NCBI GenBank assembly: GCA_900556845.1
Contig: USQO01000015.1
Span: 1 to 33,784 of the forward strand
Reading direction: 5' to 3'
Origin: an uncultured Bacteroides sp.
GTDB taxonomy: Bacteria > Bacteroidota > Bacteroidia > Bacteroidales > Bacteroidaceae
DNA: 33,784 bases
The notes beneath the pieces were generated by a model that was not told the DNA's origin, searched no databases, and worked only from the letters and a program-made list of their open reading frames with translations. Below are positions 16,811 through 24,808 of this stretch, piece by piece (position 1 is the stretch's first letter; the number at the start of each line of letters is the position of its first letter). Made by a program: the position numbers and the translations under genes.

Positions 16811-17695
16811 ATGGAGCTCAGACAATTAAAATATTTCAAAGCTGCATGCGAGTTAGAAAACTTTTCGGAGGCTGCGCGTTCTCTGCATATTTCGCAAAGT
16901 ACTTTGTCGCAACAAATCAAGCAGTTGGAAGAAGAGCTTGACGTGCTGCTGTTCGACCGCATAGGCAAGCGCATCATCCCTACCGAAGCCGGACGTGCTT
17001 TTCTGCCTTACGCCAACAAGGTCATCTGCGAAGCCGAAAGCGGCAAACAGATTATCCGCGACCTGAAAGGCGTGGAGTACGGCAAGCTGCACATTGGTGT
17101 AACTTACAGCCTGGGACCCCTACTGCTTGCAGCCTTGCGTATCTTTACAAAAGTTTATCCCAAGATACAAGTAAGCATTACCTTTGCCACCTCGGAAGAG
17201 TTGCTCAAGCAGCTGGACAACAACGAGCTGGATTTTATGCTTTCCTTCCACCCAGAAGGGATGCTTGAACCGGTCGATGCCATTCCACTCTTCTCTTCCT
17301 GCCTCTACTTTATAGTCCATGAATCGCATCCGCTATCCAACCTTTCGGCCATAACGCTAAAGCGCCTGTCGCAGACTCCCCTCATCCTGCCGGCACAAGG
17401 CTTCGCCACCCGAAAAAAGATAGACATGCTCTGTCGTCAAAACCACCTCAGTCTAAACGTCGGCATCGAAATCAACGATGTACATACCATCCTGCATGCC
17501 CTGTCGGACGGAAATTGGGGAACCATACTCACCCAGACAGCCGTTCAGGACGAAGCCCGCCTGGTACAGATTCCCTTGCTATGTGCCGACAAGCTTACCT
17601 CACAAGGATTCCTATTCTGGCCCAATGGGGCCTACCGCAAAAAATCGGCACTGGCCTTTGCCGAAATCCTCCGGAAAATTCCTAACGAGTTGTAA
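16811..17695 (+). CDS. LysR-family transcriptional regulator
   Basis: A 294-residue LysR regulator. The N-terminal winged helix (1-60) reads MELRQLKYFKAACELENFSE then the helix-turn-helix AARSLHISQSTLSQQIKQLE; residues about 90-294 are the periplasmic-binding-protein-like effector domain. Being divergent from flavodoxin-catalase suggests an OxyR role, but the OxyR redox cysteine pair with its GHCLRD-type motif is absent: at the matching place the sequence reads GFATRKKIDMLC with a single cysteine. It is therefore probably a metabolite-sensing CynR/CbbR-like regulator. It is also 85 bases upstream of menI on the same strand. The target is unknown. Confidence 0.9.
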   Translation: MELRQLKYFKAACELENFSEAARSLHISQSTLSQQIKQLEEELDVLLFDRIGKRIIPTEAGRAFLPYANKVICEAESGKQIIRDLKGVEYGKLHIGVTYSLGPLLLAALRIFTKVYPKIQVSITFATSEELLKQLDNNELDFMLSFHPEGMLEPVDAIPLFSSCLYFIVHESHPLSNLSAITLKRLSQTPLILPAQGFATRKKIDMLCRQNHLSLNVGIEINDVHTILHALSDGNWGTILTQTAVQDEARLVQIPLLCADKLTSQGFLFWPNGAYRKKSALAFAEILRKIPNEL

Positions 17696-17744
17696 CATTT
17701 GGGGATTTTATAGAAGAGCATTCCATGAATTGGCAGGAATTATG

Positions 17745-17752
17745 TACATTTG
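17745..17752 (+). promoter_or_regulatory. -7 box of the menI-menF-menD-menB operon
   Basis: TACATTTG fits TAnnTTTG. The predicted start near 17759 lies 22 bases before the menI ATG and excludes the longer upstream reading frame. No clear -33 TTTG is seen. Confidence 0.5.
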
Positions 17753-17780
17753 CATAAATTTATTTTATAATGAAGCAGAT

Positions 17781-18200
17781 ATGCAGACCGACGTAGAAAA
17801 AACATACGCTGTTCCTGATTTATCCCATTCGATGGGAGAACATCTGGGCATAGAATTTATTACTGTCAACGAAGGATTTGTAAAGGCTACCATGCCGGTA
17901 GACGAACGCACCTGCCAGCCTTTTGGGGTATTAAACGGAGGGGCTTCACTGGCATTGGCAGAGATTGTAGCCGGACATGGCTCAGTGCCTTTGTGCTCGA
18001 GGCACGAAATGCCGTGCGGCATCCAGGTAAGCGCCAGCCATCTGCGAATGGTACCTGTAGGAACTTACGTAGAAGCTACCGGACGCCTCATCCATCGCGG
18101 AAGAACGTCCCACTTGTGGAACGTCGATATTACCACTCCCGACGGCAAGCTAGTTTCGACAGCCCGCATTGTGAACCAAATAGTAAAAAAACGCCCATGA
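17781..18200 (+). CDS. menI: Hotdog-fold thioesterase, probable 1,4-dihydroxy-2-naphthoyl-CoA hydrolase
   Basis: A 139-residue hotdog thioesterase of the PaaI/MenI group. The signature region is QPFGVLNGGASLALAEIVAG (about 43-62), with the acidic catalytic residue Glu58 in the helix, and a second strand block GIQVSASHLRMVPVGTYVEATGRLIHRGR. In the menaquinone pathway it would release the acid from dihydroxynaphthoyl-CoA made by MenB. Its ATG-TGA junction overlaps menF (ATGA), giving direct coupling. The start at 17781 agrees with the promoter box; the in-frame extension upstream runs through the LysR gene. Another acyl-CoA substrate is possible, but the operon favours MenI. Confidence 0.85.
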   Translation: MQTDVEKTYAVPDLSHSMGEHLGIEFITVNEGFVKATMPVDERTCQPFGVLNGGASLALAEIVAGHGSVPLCSRHEMPCGIQVSASHLRMVPVGTYVEATGRLIHRGRTSHLWNVDITTPDGKLVSTARIVNQIVKKRP

Positions 18201-19318
18201 ATTTACCGGAAAAAGATATACATTTACTGATAGACCGGCTTACGGCCAGCCAAAGAAGTTTTGCCATTTATCGCCTGCCGTGGACAGACGAGCCTGTCTT
18301 TGTCATGCAGGAAAGCGAAGAAACCGAAAAGTTGTACGATTTGCCCTCACTGAACGGTAAAACAGGTTTTGTCATAGCTTCTTTCCTTCCTTCGGAAAAA
18401 CATCCTGCTGCTCTTATTCATGCAGATTTAAAAGCCTGCGGATGGGAAGCTATCACCCAGCAACTTCACGCACTAAACATTACTGAAACTGCAACCGACA
18501 ACTTACCGGCAGCCGACGAAGAGGTGGCCATCCGGGAAGAAAGTGCATTGAAACAACAATACGAAACAGCATTCAACAAATTTATTGCTCCCCTTCAAAA
18601 AGGGACTTTCCAGAAACTCGTCCTATCCAGACAGGCAACCCAGCCGCTGCCGGCTGATTTTTCGCCCTTGAGCACTTTTGTCACTGCCTGCAACAGCTAT
18701 CCCCGAATGATGATTTCGCTGTGTCATACTCCGGTGACAGGTACCTGGATTGGCTCGACACCCGAAATTATTCTGAGCGGACATCAGGATGCCTGGCAAA
18801 CGGTAGCGCTGGCGGGCACCATGCCGATGCAAGGAGAAACAATGCCTACCGAATGGAGCCGCAAGAACCAGGAGGAACAGGCTTTTGTGAGCGATTATAT
18901 CCGGAAAATCATCAAAAAATTTGGCAGCAAGCCTTCCGAAAAAGGTCCTTATACGGCTCGTGCCGGACAACTGGTACATTTAAAAACAGACTTTCACTTC
19001 ACGCTGAAACAGACCAACCAACTGGGTGAGCTGCTGGATGCCCTGCATCCTACTCCGGCGGTATGCGGACTTCCCAAAGCTGAAGCATACGAATTTATCA
19101 CTCAAAACGAAGGATACGACCGGAGCTATTATTCGGGCATTATCGGATGGCTGGACCCGGAAGGCGACACCAGTCTGTATGTCAACCTGCGCTGCATGAA
19201 AATAGGTCGCTCGTGTACGACGCTTTTTGCGGGCGGAGGTATTCTTCCATCGTCTACTGCCGACACGGAGTGGGAAGAGACTCAGCATAAAATGAATACA
19301 ATGAGAAGAATCTTATAA
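18197..19318 (+). CDS. menF: Isochorismate synthase
   Basis: A 373-residue chorismate-using enzyme of the MenF/EntC type, converting chorismate to isochorismate, the first step of menaquinone synthesis. The C-terminal catalytic domain is clear: FQKLVLSRQATQPLP, GTWIGSTPEIILSG, TVALAGTMPMQG, LHPTPAVCGLPKAEAYEFI, then GYDRSYYSGIIGW and AGGGILPSSTADTEWEET for metal and substrate binding. The N-terminal 90 residues are variable. Start chosen at the four-base overlap with menI. It ends ten bases before menD. Confidence 0.94.
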   Translation: MNLPEKDIHLLIDRLTASQRSFAIYRLPWTDEPVFVMQESEETEKLYDLPSLNGKTGFVIASFLPSEKHPAALIHADLKACGWEAITQQLHALNITETATDNLPAADEEVAIREESALKQQYETAFNKFIAPLQKGTFQKLVLSRQATQPLPADFSPLSTFVTACNSYPRMMISLCHTPVTGTWIGSTPEIILSGHQDAWQTVALAGTMPMQGETMPTEWSRKNQEEQAFVSDYIRKIIKKFGSKPSEKGPYTARAGQLVHLKTDFHFTLKQTNQLGELLDALHPTPAVCGLPKAEAYEFITQNEGYDRSYYSGIIGWLDPEGDTSLYVNLRCMKIGRSCTTLFAGGGILPSSTADTEWEETQHKMNTMRRIL

Positions 19319-19328
19319 TAGAAAGAAC

Positions 19329-20993
19329 ATGTATACAGACAAGAAAAATATTCTGCAACTAGCAGCTTTACTGAAAGCTCACGGCATACATAAAATTGTG
19401 CTATGCCCCGGCAGCCGCAATATTCCCATCGTACAGACGCTGGCCAATATTCCCGAATTTACCTGCTACCCGGTAACGGATGAACGCAGCGCGGGATTCT
19501 TTGCGCTGGGACTGGCGCTGCACGGAGGCTCACCGGCTGCTGTGTGCTGTACTTCGGGCACAGCGTTGCTTAACTTGCATCCGGCTGTTGCCGAAGCCTA
19601 TTACCAGCAAGTTCCTCTGGTGGTAATCTCGGCCGACCGACCTGCTGCATGGATTGGTCAGATGGACGGACAGACACTGCCTCAACCGGGAGTTTTCGGT
19701 AGCCTGGTAAAGAAATCGGTGAATTTGCCCGAAGTGGTTTCGGATGAAGACGAGTGGTACTGTAACCGCCTCATCAACGAAGCACTGCTGGAGCTGAACC
19801 ATCATGGCAAAGGACCGGTGCATATCAATGTTCCTATCAGCGAACCGTTTTTCCTGCTGCCGGAGACACAGCTTCCCGAAGCACGTGTCATCACCCGCTA
19901 TCAGGGCCTGAACATCTACGATAAAGACTATCAGCCTCTGATTGACCGGTTGAACAAATATCAGAAGCGAATGGCTGTAGTGGGACAGATGAATCTGATT
20001 TATCTGTTCGACAAGCGCTATACCAAGATGCTTTATAAACATTTTGCCTGGTTCAGCGAGAACATCAGTAACCGCACGATTCCCGGCCCTTCCATCCGCA
20101 ACATCGAGCCGCTGCTCTGCTCCATGAATTTCGAAATGCAGGAGAAAATGCGTCCCGACTTGCTCATCACATATGGAGGACACATCATCTCCAAACGGCT
20201 TAAGAAGTTCCTGCGCAAGCATCCGCCCCGGGAACACTGGCACATCTCGCCCGACGGGGAAGTATGCGACCTGTATGGCTCACTGACAACGCTGATTGAA
20301 ATGGACCCGTTCGAGTTTCTGGAAAAGATAGCGCCACTGATGGAAAACCGCACACCGGAGTATCCGCGCCAATGGGAAAACCTGTCGAAAGCAATCCCTC
20401 AGGCGCAACTGGAATACTCGGAAATGAGTGCCATCGGCAAGGTCATCGAGCATTTGCCCGTTCCTTCGTCATTGCATCTGGCCAACAGTTCTACGATACG
20501 CTATGCACAATTGTTTGAAGCTCCTGCTGATGTAGAGATTCTTTCCAACCGGGGAACGAACGGTATCGAAGGTTCACTGTCGACTGCCATAGGTTATGCT
20601 GCCGGCTCGGACAAACTGAACTTCATCCTGATAGGCGACCTGAGTTTCTTCTACGACATGAATGCGTTGTGGAATCCAAGCTACGGAAGCAACATCCGCA
20701 TCTTGTTGCTGAACAACAGCGGCGGTGAGATATTCCATGCACTTCCGGGACTGGAACTGCACGACAATGCACGCCGCTTCGTTACGGCTACGCATCAGAC
20801 ATCCGGCAAGGCTTGGGCAGAAGACCGGGGGTTCGAATACCTGTCGGCACACAACGAAGAAGAACTGAATGCAGCTGTGGCACGGTTTACGGAAGCTTCG
20901 ATCACCAGCCGTCCGATGCTGCTGGAAGTATTTACAGACAAAAACCGTGACATCGAACTTTTAAAAGCATATTATCATAACCTAAAAAAATAA
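19329..20993 (+). CDS. menD: SEPHCHC synthase (2-succinyl-5-enolpyruvyl-6-hydroxy-3-cyclohexene-1-carboxylate synthase)
   Basis: A 554-residue thiamine-diphosphate enzyme joining isochorismate and 2-oxoglutarate. The N-terminal Pyr domain shows CPGSRNIPIVQTL and the cofactor glutamate region DERSAGFFALGLA; the C-terminal PP domain shows SNRGTNGIEGSLSTAIGYA and the Mg/ThDP motif IGDLSFFYDMNAL. LHLANSSTIRYAQLF matches the MenD substrate-binding segment. Length is normal. It lies between menF and menB with gaps of ten and seven bases. MenH is not encoded in the window. Confidence 0.96.
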   Translation: MYTDKKNILQLAALLKAHGIHKIVLCPGSRNIPIVQTLANIPEFTCYPVTDERSAGFFALGLALHGGSPAAVCCTSGTALLNLHPAVAEAYYQQVPLVVISADRPAAWIGQMDGQTLPQPGVFGSLVKKSVNLPEVVSDEDEWYCNRLINEALLELNHHGKGPVHINVPISEPFFLLPETQLPEARVITRYQGLNIYDKDYQPLIDRLNKYQKRMAVVGQMNLIYLFDKRYTKMLYKHFAWFSENISNRTIPGPSIRNIEPLLCSMNFEMQEKMRPDLLITYGGHIISKRLKKFLRKHPPREHWHISPDGEVCDLYGSLTTLIEMDPFEFLEKIAPLMENRTPEYPRQWENLSKAIPQAQLEYSEMSAIGKVIEHLPVPSSLHLANSSTIRYAQLFEAPADVEILSNRGTNGIEGSLSTAIGYAAGSDKLNFILIGDLSFFYDMNALWNPSYGSNIRILLLNNSGGEIFHALPGLELHDNARRFVTATHQTSGKAWAEDRGFEYLSAHNEEELNAAVARFTEASITSRPMLLEVFTDKNRDIELLKAYYHNLKK

Positions 20994-21000
20994 CAACGAT

Positions 21001-21822
21001 ATGGCACAAAGAGAATGGAAAACCATAAAAGAGTATCAGGATATTCTTTTTGAATTCTACAACGGTATTGCCAAAATTACAATCAACCGTCCGCGATACC
21101 GCAATGCGTTTACTCCGACCACTACAACCGAAATAAGCGATGCGCTTTATTATTGCCGCGAATGTCAGGACATCAATGTAATTGTACTGACGGGTGCAGG
21201 CGACAAGGCTTTCTGCAGCGGTGGGGACATGCACGTCAAAGGCCATGGAGGCTATGTGGGAACAGACGGAGTGCCCCGACTGAATGTGCTGGATGTACAG
21301 AAACAGATTCGCTCTATCCCTAAACCTGTTATTGCCATGGTCAATGGTTATGCCATAGGTGGAGGACATGTACTGCACGTAGTATGCGACCTGAGTATTG
21401 CTTCCGAAAATGCGATTTTCGGTCAGACAGGCCCTCGTGTGGGCAGCTTCGATGCCGGTTTCGGCTCTTCTTATCTGGCACGCATCGTCGGCCAGAAGAA
21501 AGCACGCGAAATCTGGTTCCTCTGCCGCCAGTACTCGGCTCAGGAAGCACTCGAAATGGGTCTGGTGAACAAGGTGGTTCCTTTCGACAAGCTGGAAGAT
21601 GAAGTTGTAGAATGGGCAGAAACCATGATGCAGCACAGTCCGCTTGCCCTGCGTATGATTAAAGCCGGTCTGAATGCCGAGCTGGACGGACAGGCCGGTA
21701 TCCAAGAACTGGCTGGTGATGCAACAATGCTTTACTACATGACCGAAGAAGCTCAAGAAGGTGGCAAGGCATTCCTCGAAAAGCGTAAACCAGACTGGTC
21801 GAAATATCCTAAATTCCCCTGA
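21001..21822 (+). CDS. menB: 1,4-dihydroxy-2-naphthoyl-CoA synthase
   Basis: A 273-residue crotonase-fold enzyme that cyclises o-succinylbenzoyl-CoA. Motifs are AFCSGGDMHVKG with the oxyanion glycines, NGYAIGGGHVLHVVCDLSIAS, and the MenB-specific GQTGPRVGSFDAGFGSSYLARIVGQKKAREIWFL spread over residues 141-174. The C-terminal KRKPDWSKYPKFP end is also typical of MenB. Length matches the family. It ends the first men cluster; the next gene, a secreted PNGase F-like protein, starts only 33 bases later with no terminator between. Confidence 0.96.
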   Translation: MAQREWKTIKEYQDILFEFYNGIAKITINRPRYRNAFTPTTTTEISDALYYCRECQDINVIVLTGAGDKAFCSGGDMHVKGHGGYVGTDGVPRLNVLDVQKQIRSIPKPVIAMVNGYAIGGGHVLHVVCDLSIASENAIFGQTGPRVGSFDAGFGSSYLARIVGQKKAREIWFLCRQYSAQEALEMGLVNKVVPFDKLEDEVVEWAETMMQHSPLALRMIKAGLNAELDGQAGIQELAGDATMLYYMTEEAQEGGKAFLEKRKPDWSKYPKFP

Positions 21823-21855
21823 TTCATTCACTAACCAAAATATATTTAAACGATC

Positions 21856-23520
21856 ATGAAAAACTTATGGATTTTAGTGCTTTGCCTGTTTGCCGCAACA
21901 GCCGCACAAGCACAAAACCTGGCAAAAAAACTGAAAAAAGCGCAAGCTATTGAAGTTACTTACCAATCGGTATACAAAGGTAAAGTACGTCCGGGAAGCA
22001 ATATGGTAATGACAGTTTCGGGCGATCAGGTAAAACTGCAACCTCAAGGCGGTGAATCGAAAGGATTTGCCAAAGAAACCAGCTACATAGACTACAGCTG
22101 CCGCCGTGCTTATAAACTGGCTGAACTGCCTAACCAGGAGGTTATCTCATCAGTTACTCCCTTCGAGTATGGTGAAGGTTTCAAAGAAGTAGGTCAGGAT
22201 AAATTCCTGGGACTGAACTGTAAAATTGTCCGCACTATCCTGCGTTCCAATACCATCGATGTATGGTATACCAACGACATTGCCTTCCGTGGAACTCCAC
22301 AGGCCAATGTAGGTGTGCCCGACGGTCTGGTATTGCGTGTCATCCGTAACGGTGATACTGTTCAGGAAGCATGCGCTATCAACGGCTTGAAAAAAACGGA
22401 ACAACTGCTTCCTGCTGACTGGGGACAGATTCTGGACCCATCGGATTATCAGTATGCCATCAACCAGAGTGGTGTGATTACTGTTCCTGTTTTCGACCAG
22501 GACCGTATCTGCTTCAACAACGGCAAATTGCCCGAACAGTTGCAGGACGGTGTGCTATACAGTGCCGGCGGAGGTACTATCATTCTGAAAAAAGTAAAAC
22601 TTCCGGAAGATATTTCCAACAGAGCTATCTTTGTAGAAACTGTTCAGTACTCGGATGGTGATGCTTACGACCGTACCGGTTCTGTATTTGTGGTACCGAC
22701 AGACAAGGCACAATCTTTTCTGGATGCAATGCGTGACCTGAAGAGTGTTCCTTCATTCAAATCGGATAAAGACTATCCAGGTCTGATTTCTACAGAAGGC
22801 TATGATGTACCGGTAGAACTGATGCGTTTCTTTACCGGATTCGGTGTACGCAGCTATAACCACAACAAAGTGCCCGGACAAGACTGGGTAGACTCTGTAT
22901 TGTATAAAACAGAAGTAACTTCACTTGCACAGCACTTGAAAGGTGAAGCATGGATTGGTGCCTACATCGGCAACTGGGATGCGAAAGGACACCGTGTTTC
23001 TGTAAAACTGAAATACTACCCTGACGGTGAAGGCAAACAGCTGAAATCTGTTCCTCTTTTCAACACTGTAAACTATATGGAACAGGCTGGACAGGAATAT
23101 CCTGTATTCTTCGGCAAAGAACCGCTAAAGGTTAAATTTACCTTGAAAGAACCTGCTAAAAATGCACGTCTGTACTATCTCACAACCGGTCATGGCGGCT
23201 GGGGCAACGGTGATGAGTTCAACCAGAAGCCTAATACCATTTATTTGGATGGCCAGAAAGTAATTTCTTTCATTCCATGGCGCGATGACTGTGGTACCTA
23301 CCGCAATTGGAACCCTTGCTCGGGTAACTTCTCTAACGGACTTAGCTCATCAGATTTAAGCCGTTCCAACTGGTGTCCGGGTACAGTAACCAATCCGGAA
23401 TACATCTACCTGGGCGACCTGGAAGCTGGCGAACATACCATTTCTGTGGAAATACCTCAGGGTGCTCCCGAAGGTGGCAGCATCAGCTACTGGTGCATAT
23501 CTGGAACACTGATTTACTAA
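21856..23520 (+). CDS. Secreted PNGase F-like protein with N-terminal accessory domain
   Basis: A 554-residue exported protein with a signal peptide (cleavage likely after AQA, residue 19). Residues about 20-200 form an accessory domain with GLPGLI-like features (DKFLGLNCKIVRTI, GTPQANVGVPDGLVL), comparable to the bowl-like domain of type II PNGase F enzymes. Residues about 215-400 and 410-554 match the two beta-sandwich domains of Flavobacterium PNGase F, which releases N-glycans from asparagine. Hand alignment puts catalytic Asp60 at Asp272 (AYDRTGSVFV) and Glu206 at Glu454 (GNGDEFNQKPNTI), but Glu118 aligns with Gly372 (AYIGNWDAKG). The WCPG motif (506-509) is kept. It may be a PNGase of altered specificity or a glycan-binding relative. 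It may be co-transcribed with menB. Confidence 0.82.
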   Translation: MKNLWILVLCLFAATAAQAQNLAKKLKKAQAIEVTYQSVYKGKVRPGSNMVMTVSGDQVKLQPQGGESKGFAKETSYIDYSCRRAYKLAELPNQEVISSVTPFEYGEGFKEVGQDKFLGLNCKIVRTILRSNTIDVWYTNDIAFRGTPQANVGVPDGLVLRVIRNGDTVQEACAINGLKKTEQLLPADWGQILDPSDYQYAINQSGVITVPVFDQDRICFNNGKLPEQLQDGVLYSAGGGTIILKKVKLPEDISNRAIFVETVQYSDGDAYDRTGSVFVVPTDKAQSFLDAMRDLKSVPSFKSDKDYPGLISTEGYDVPVELMRFFTGFGVRSYNHNKVPGQDWVDSVLYKTEVTSLAQHLKGEAWIGAYIGNWDAKGHRVSVKLKYYPDGEGKQLKSVPLFNTVNYMEQAGQEYPVFFGKEPLKVKFTLKEPAKNARLYYLTTGHGGWGNGDEFNQKPNTIYLDGQKVISFIPWRDDCGTYRNWNPCSGNFSNGLSSSDLSRSNWCPGTVTNPEYIYLGDLEAGEHTISVEIPQGAPEGGSISYWCISGTLIY

Positions 23521-23543
23521 TTCCTACAACACACAATACAAAG

Positions 23544-23594
23544 AATCCTTCCCTGCCTTTTCAACTGAAAGGAGCAAGGAAGGATTTCTTTTTT
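23544..23594 (+). terminator. Terminator after the PNGase F-like gene
   Basis: Inverted repeat AATCCTTCC (23544-23552) with GGAAGGATT (23578-23586), an inner CCTTT/AAAGG stem, then TTTCTTTTTT. A strong plus-strand terminator, also separating the convergent small ORF. Confidence 0.88.
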
Positions 23595-23611
23595 AAGTTT
23601 AAAACCAGAAT

Positions 23612-23731
23612 TTACTTTTTAAAAAGTAATCCGTTTACATACACGTCGTGGTCATTCTGACCATACATGGCAACAGCACTCCATTCGAAGTTCTGTTTGA
23701 TTCTCCTGAAGAATCTTTCTACCTTTTTCAT
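23612..23731 (-). CDS. Small basic protein of unknown function (39 residues)
   Basis: An ATG-started minus-strand ORF with 39 codons and a TAA stop. It opens MKKVERFFRRIKQNFEWSAV and ends YGQNDHDVYVNGLLFKK. The first 15 residues form a basic amphipathic helix; the rest has an aromatic/acidic patch and a basic end, with no signal peptide or membrane helix. AGGTAA lies eight bases before the ATG (23746-23741). Coding-like composition and a position between a terminator and an empty regulatory region support it as real. I do not recognise a function. It may be DNA-, RNA- or membrane-surface-binding, which is inference from charge alone. A TACCTTTG box (minus strand, 23933-23926) upstream could be its promoter. 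Confidence 0.65.
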   Translation of the reverse strand: MKKVERFFRRIKQNFEWSAVAMYGQNDHDVYVNGLLFKK

Positions 23732-23796
23732 AATTGTTACCTGAAAATTAAAAACGATTACCTAAAATAAAACTAAACCTGCTATATGCTATCAGA

Positions 23797-23815
23797 AAAT
23801 CGTATGATACGATTT
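23797..23815. promoter_or_regulatory. Perfect 19-base palindrome, operator-like
   Basis: AAATCGTAT (23797-23805), one central G, then ATACGATTT (23807-23815). The two 9-base arms are exact complements. This is the shape of a dimeric regulator's site. It lies 66 bases upstream of the small ORF and about 280 bases before the response regulator. Confidence 0.65.
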
Positions 23816-23991
23816 ATGAATTCAGAAAAAAATAGGTAAGAATAAATTAAGGAAAGGGATAGATTTTACCGAAAACGACAAACCGGCATATACGGGATAA
23901 AGGAATATCTCTTTGAACACCAGCAAAGGTAAGCTATAACAACCATATAAAAAAGCTTTCTGCCCGTTTTTCACTAATACACAGCATATTA

Positions 23992-24005
23992 TTGATTTAA
24001 ATCAA
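23992..24005. promoter_or_regulatory. FNR/CRP-consensus-like box
   Basis: TTGATTTAAATCAA is a perfect palindrome and fits the FNR consensus TTGATnnnnATCAA exactly. Its centre is about 97 bases upstream of the predicted response-regulator transcript start. Bacteroidales carry Crp/Fnr-family regulators, but which one binds here is unknown. Besides this box, the 19-base palindrome and the two promoter boxes, I see nothing in the 390-base gap 23732-24121. Confidence 0.45.
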
Positions 24006-24081
24006 CATCTATAGAAATAAAATTAAACTCATAAAATCTAAAAAAAGATACATGCCGAATGTTCCTTAACAACAGAATCCC

Positions 24082-24089
24082 TAAATTTG
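24082..24089 (+). promoter_or_regulatory. -7 box of the response regulator gene
   Basis: TAAATTTG matches TAnnTTTG; the predicted start near 24096 is 26 bases before the ATG at 24122. No clear -33 TTTG. Confidence 0.5.
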
Positions 24090-24121
24090 CACCCAAATCA
24101 ACTATTTTAAGAAAACGTATT

Positions 24122-24808
24122 ATGCCACACATTTTGGTTATAGAAGACGAGAAACGGGTTGCCGACCTGCTCCAGATGGGACTGGAAGAAAGCGGATACC
24201 AAGTAACGACGGCTGATAACGGCATTTCCGGTTTGCGGCTTTTTCTCAGTGAGAAGTTCGATCTGGTAATTTCTGATATCATTCTTCCCAAGATGGGAGG
24301 TATTGAGCTGTGTAAAGAAATACGTCAGGACAATCCGCATATCCCCATTCTGATGCTGACTGCTCTAGGGTCAACCGACGACAAACTGGATGGATTTGAT
24401 GCCGGAGCCGACGACTATATGGTAAAGCCATTCGACTTCAGAGAGCTTCTGGCCAGAATAGCCGTTTTACTGAAACGCAGGAGTATGCCTGAACAGCCGG
24501 TATCCGATAACTTGCAATATGCTGATTTATGCATAAACCTGAAAGCTAAAACGGTAACCCGCCAGCATATCCCCATCAAACTGTCGCCCAAAGAATACGA
24601 GTTACTACTTTACATGACCCAACATGCAGAGCAGGTGGTTTCGCGCACGGAAATCGCAGAAAACGTATGGCAGACCCACTTCGATACCGGAACTAATTTT
24701 ATCGATGTATATATCAATTATCTGCGAAAAAAAATTGACAAAGAATTCAGTCCGAAACTCATCCACACCCGTACGGGTATAGGATTTATTCTCACTACCC
24801 AGCCATGA
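24122..24808 (+). CDS. OmpR/PhoB-family response regulator
   Basis: A 228-residue two-component regulator. The receiver domain (1-115) has the acidic pair at Glu8-Asp9, phospho-acceptor Asp52 in DLVISDIILPKMGG, switch Thr80 in LMLTALG and Lys102 in MVKPFDF. The C-terminal winged helix (about 130-228) shows LSPKEYELLLYMTQHAEQVVSR and the recognition-wing part FIDVYINYLRKKID, as in CusR/OmpR proteins. The start at 24122 matches the receiver N-terminus; the upstream in-frame extension covers the promoter. Its stop overlaps the histidine kinase start (ATGA). Its likely target is the 11-base-period repeat before the ATPase gene. Confidence 0.93.
   Translation: MPHILVIEDEKRVADLLQMGLEESGYQVTTADNGISGLRLFLSEKFDLVISDIILPKMGGIELCKEIRQDNPHIPILMLTALGSTDDKLDGFDAGADDYMVKPFDFRELLARIAVLLKRRSMPEQPVSDNLQYADLCINLKAKTVTRQHIPIKLSPKEYELLLYMTQHAEQVVSRTEIAENVWQTHFDTGTNFIDVYINYLRKKIDKEFSPKLIHTRTGIGFILTTQP

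Noticed and set aside
16811..17695. Naming the LysR gene oxyR from its place beside catalase
   Set aside because: The redox-active cysteine pair of OxyR is absent.
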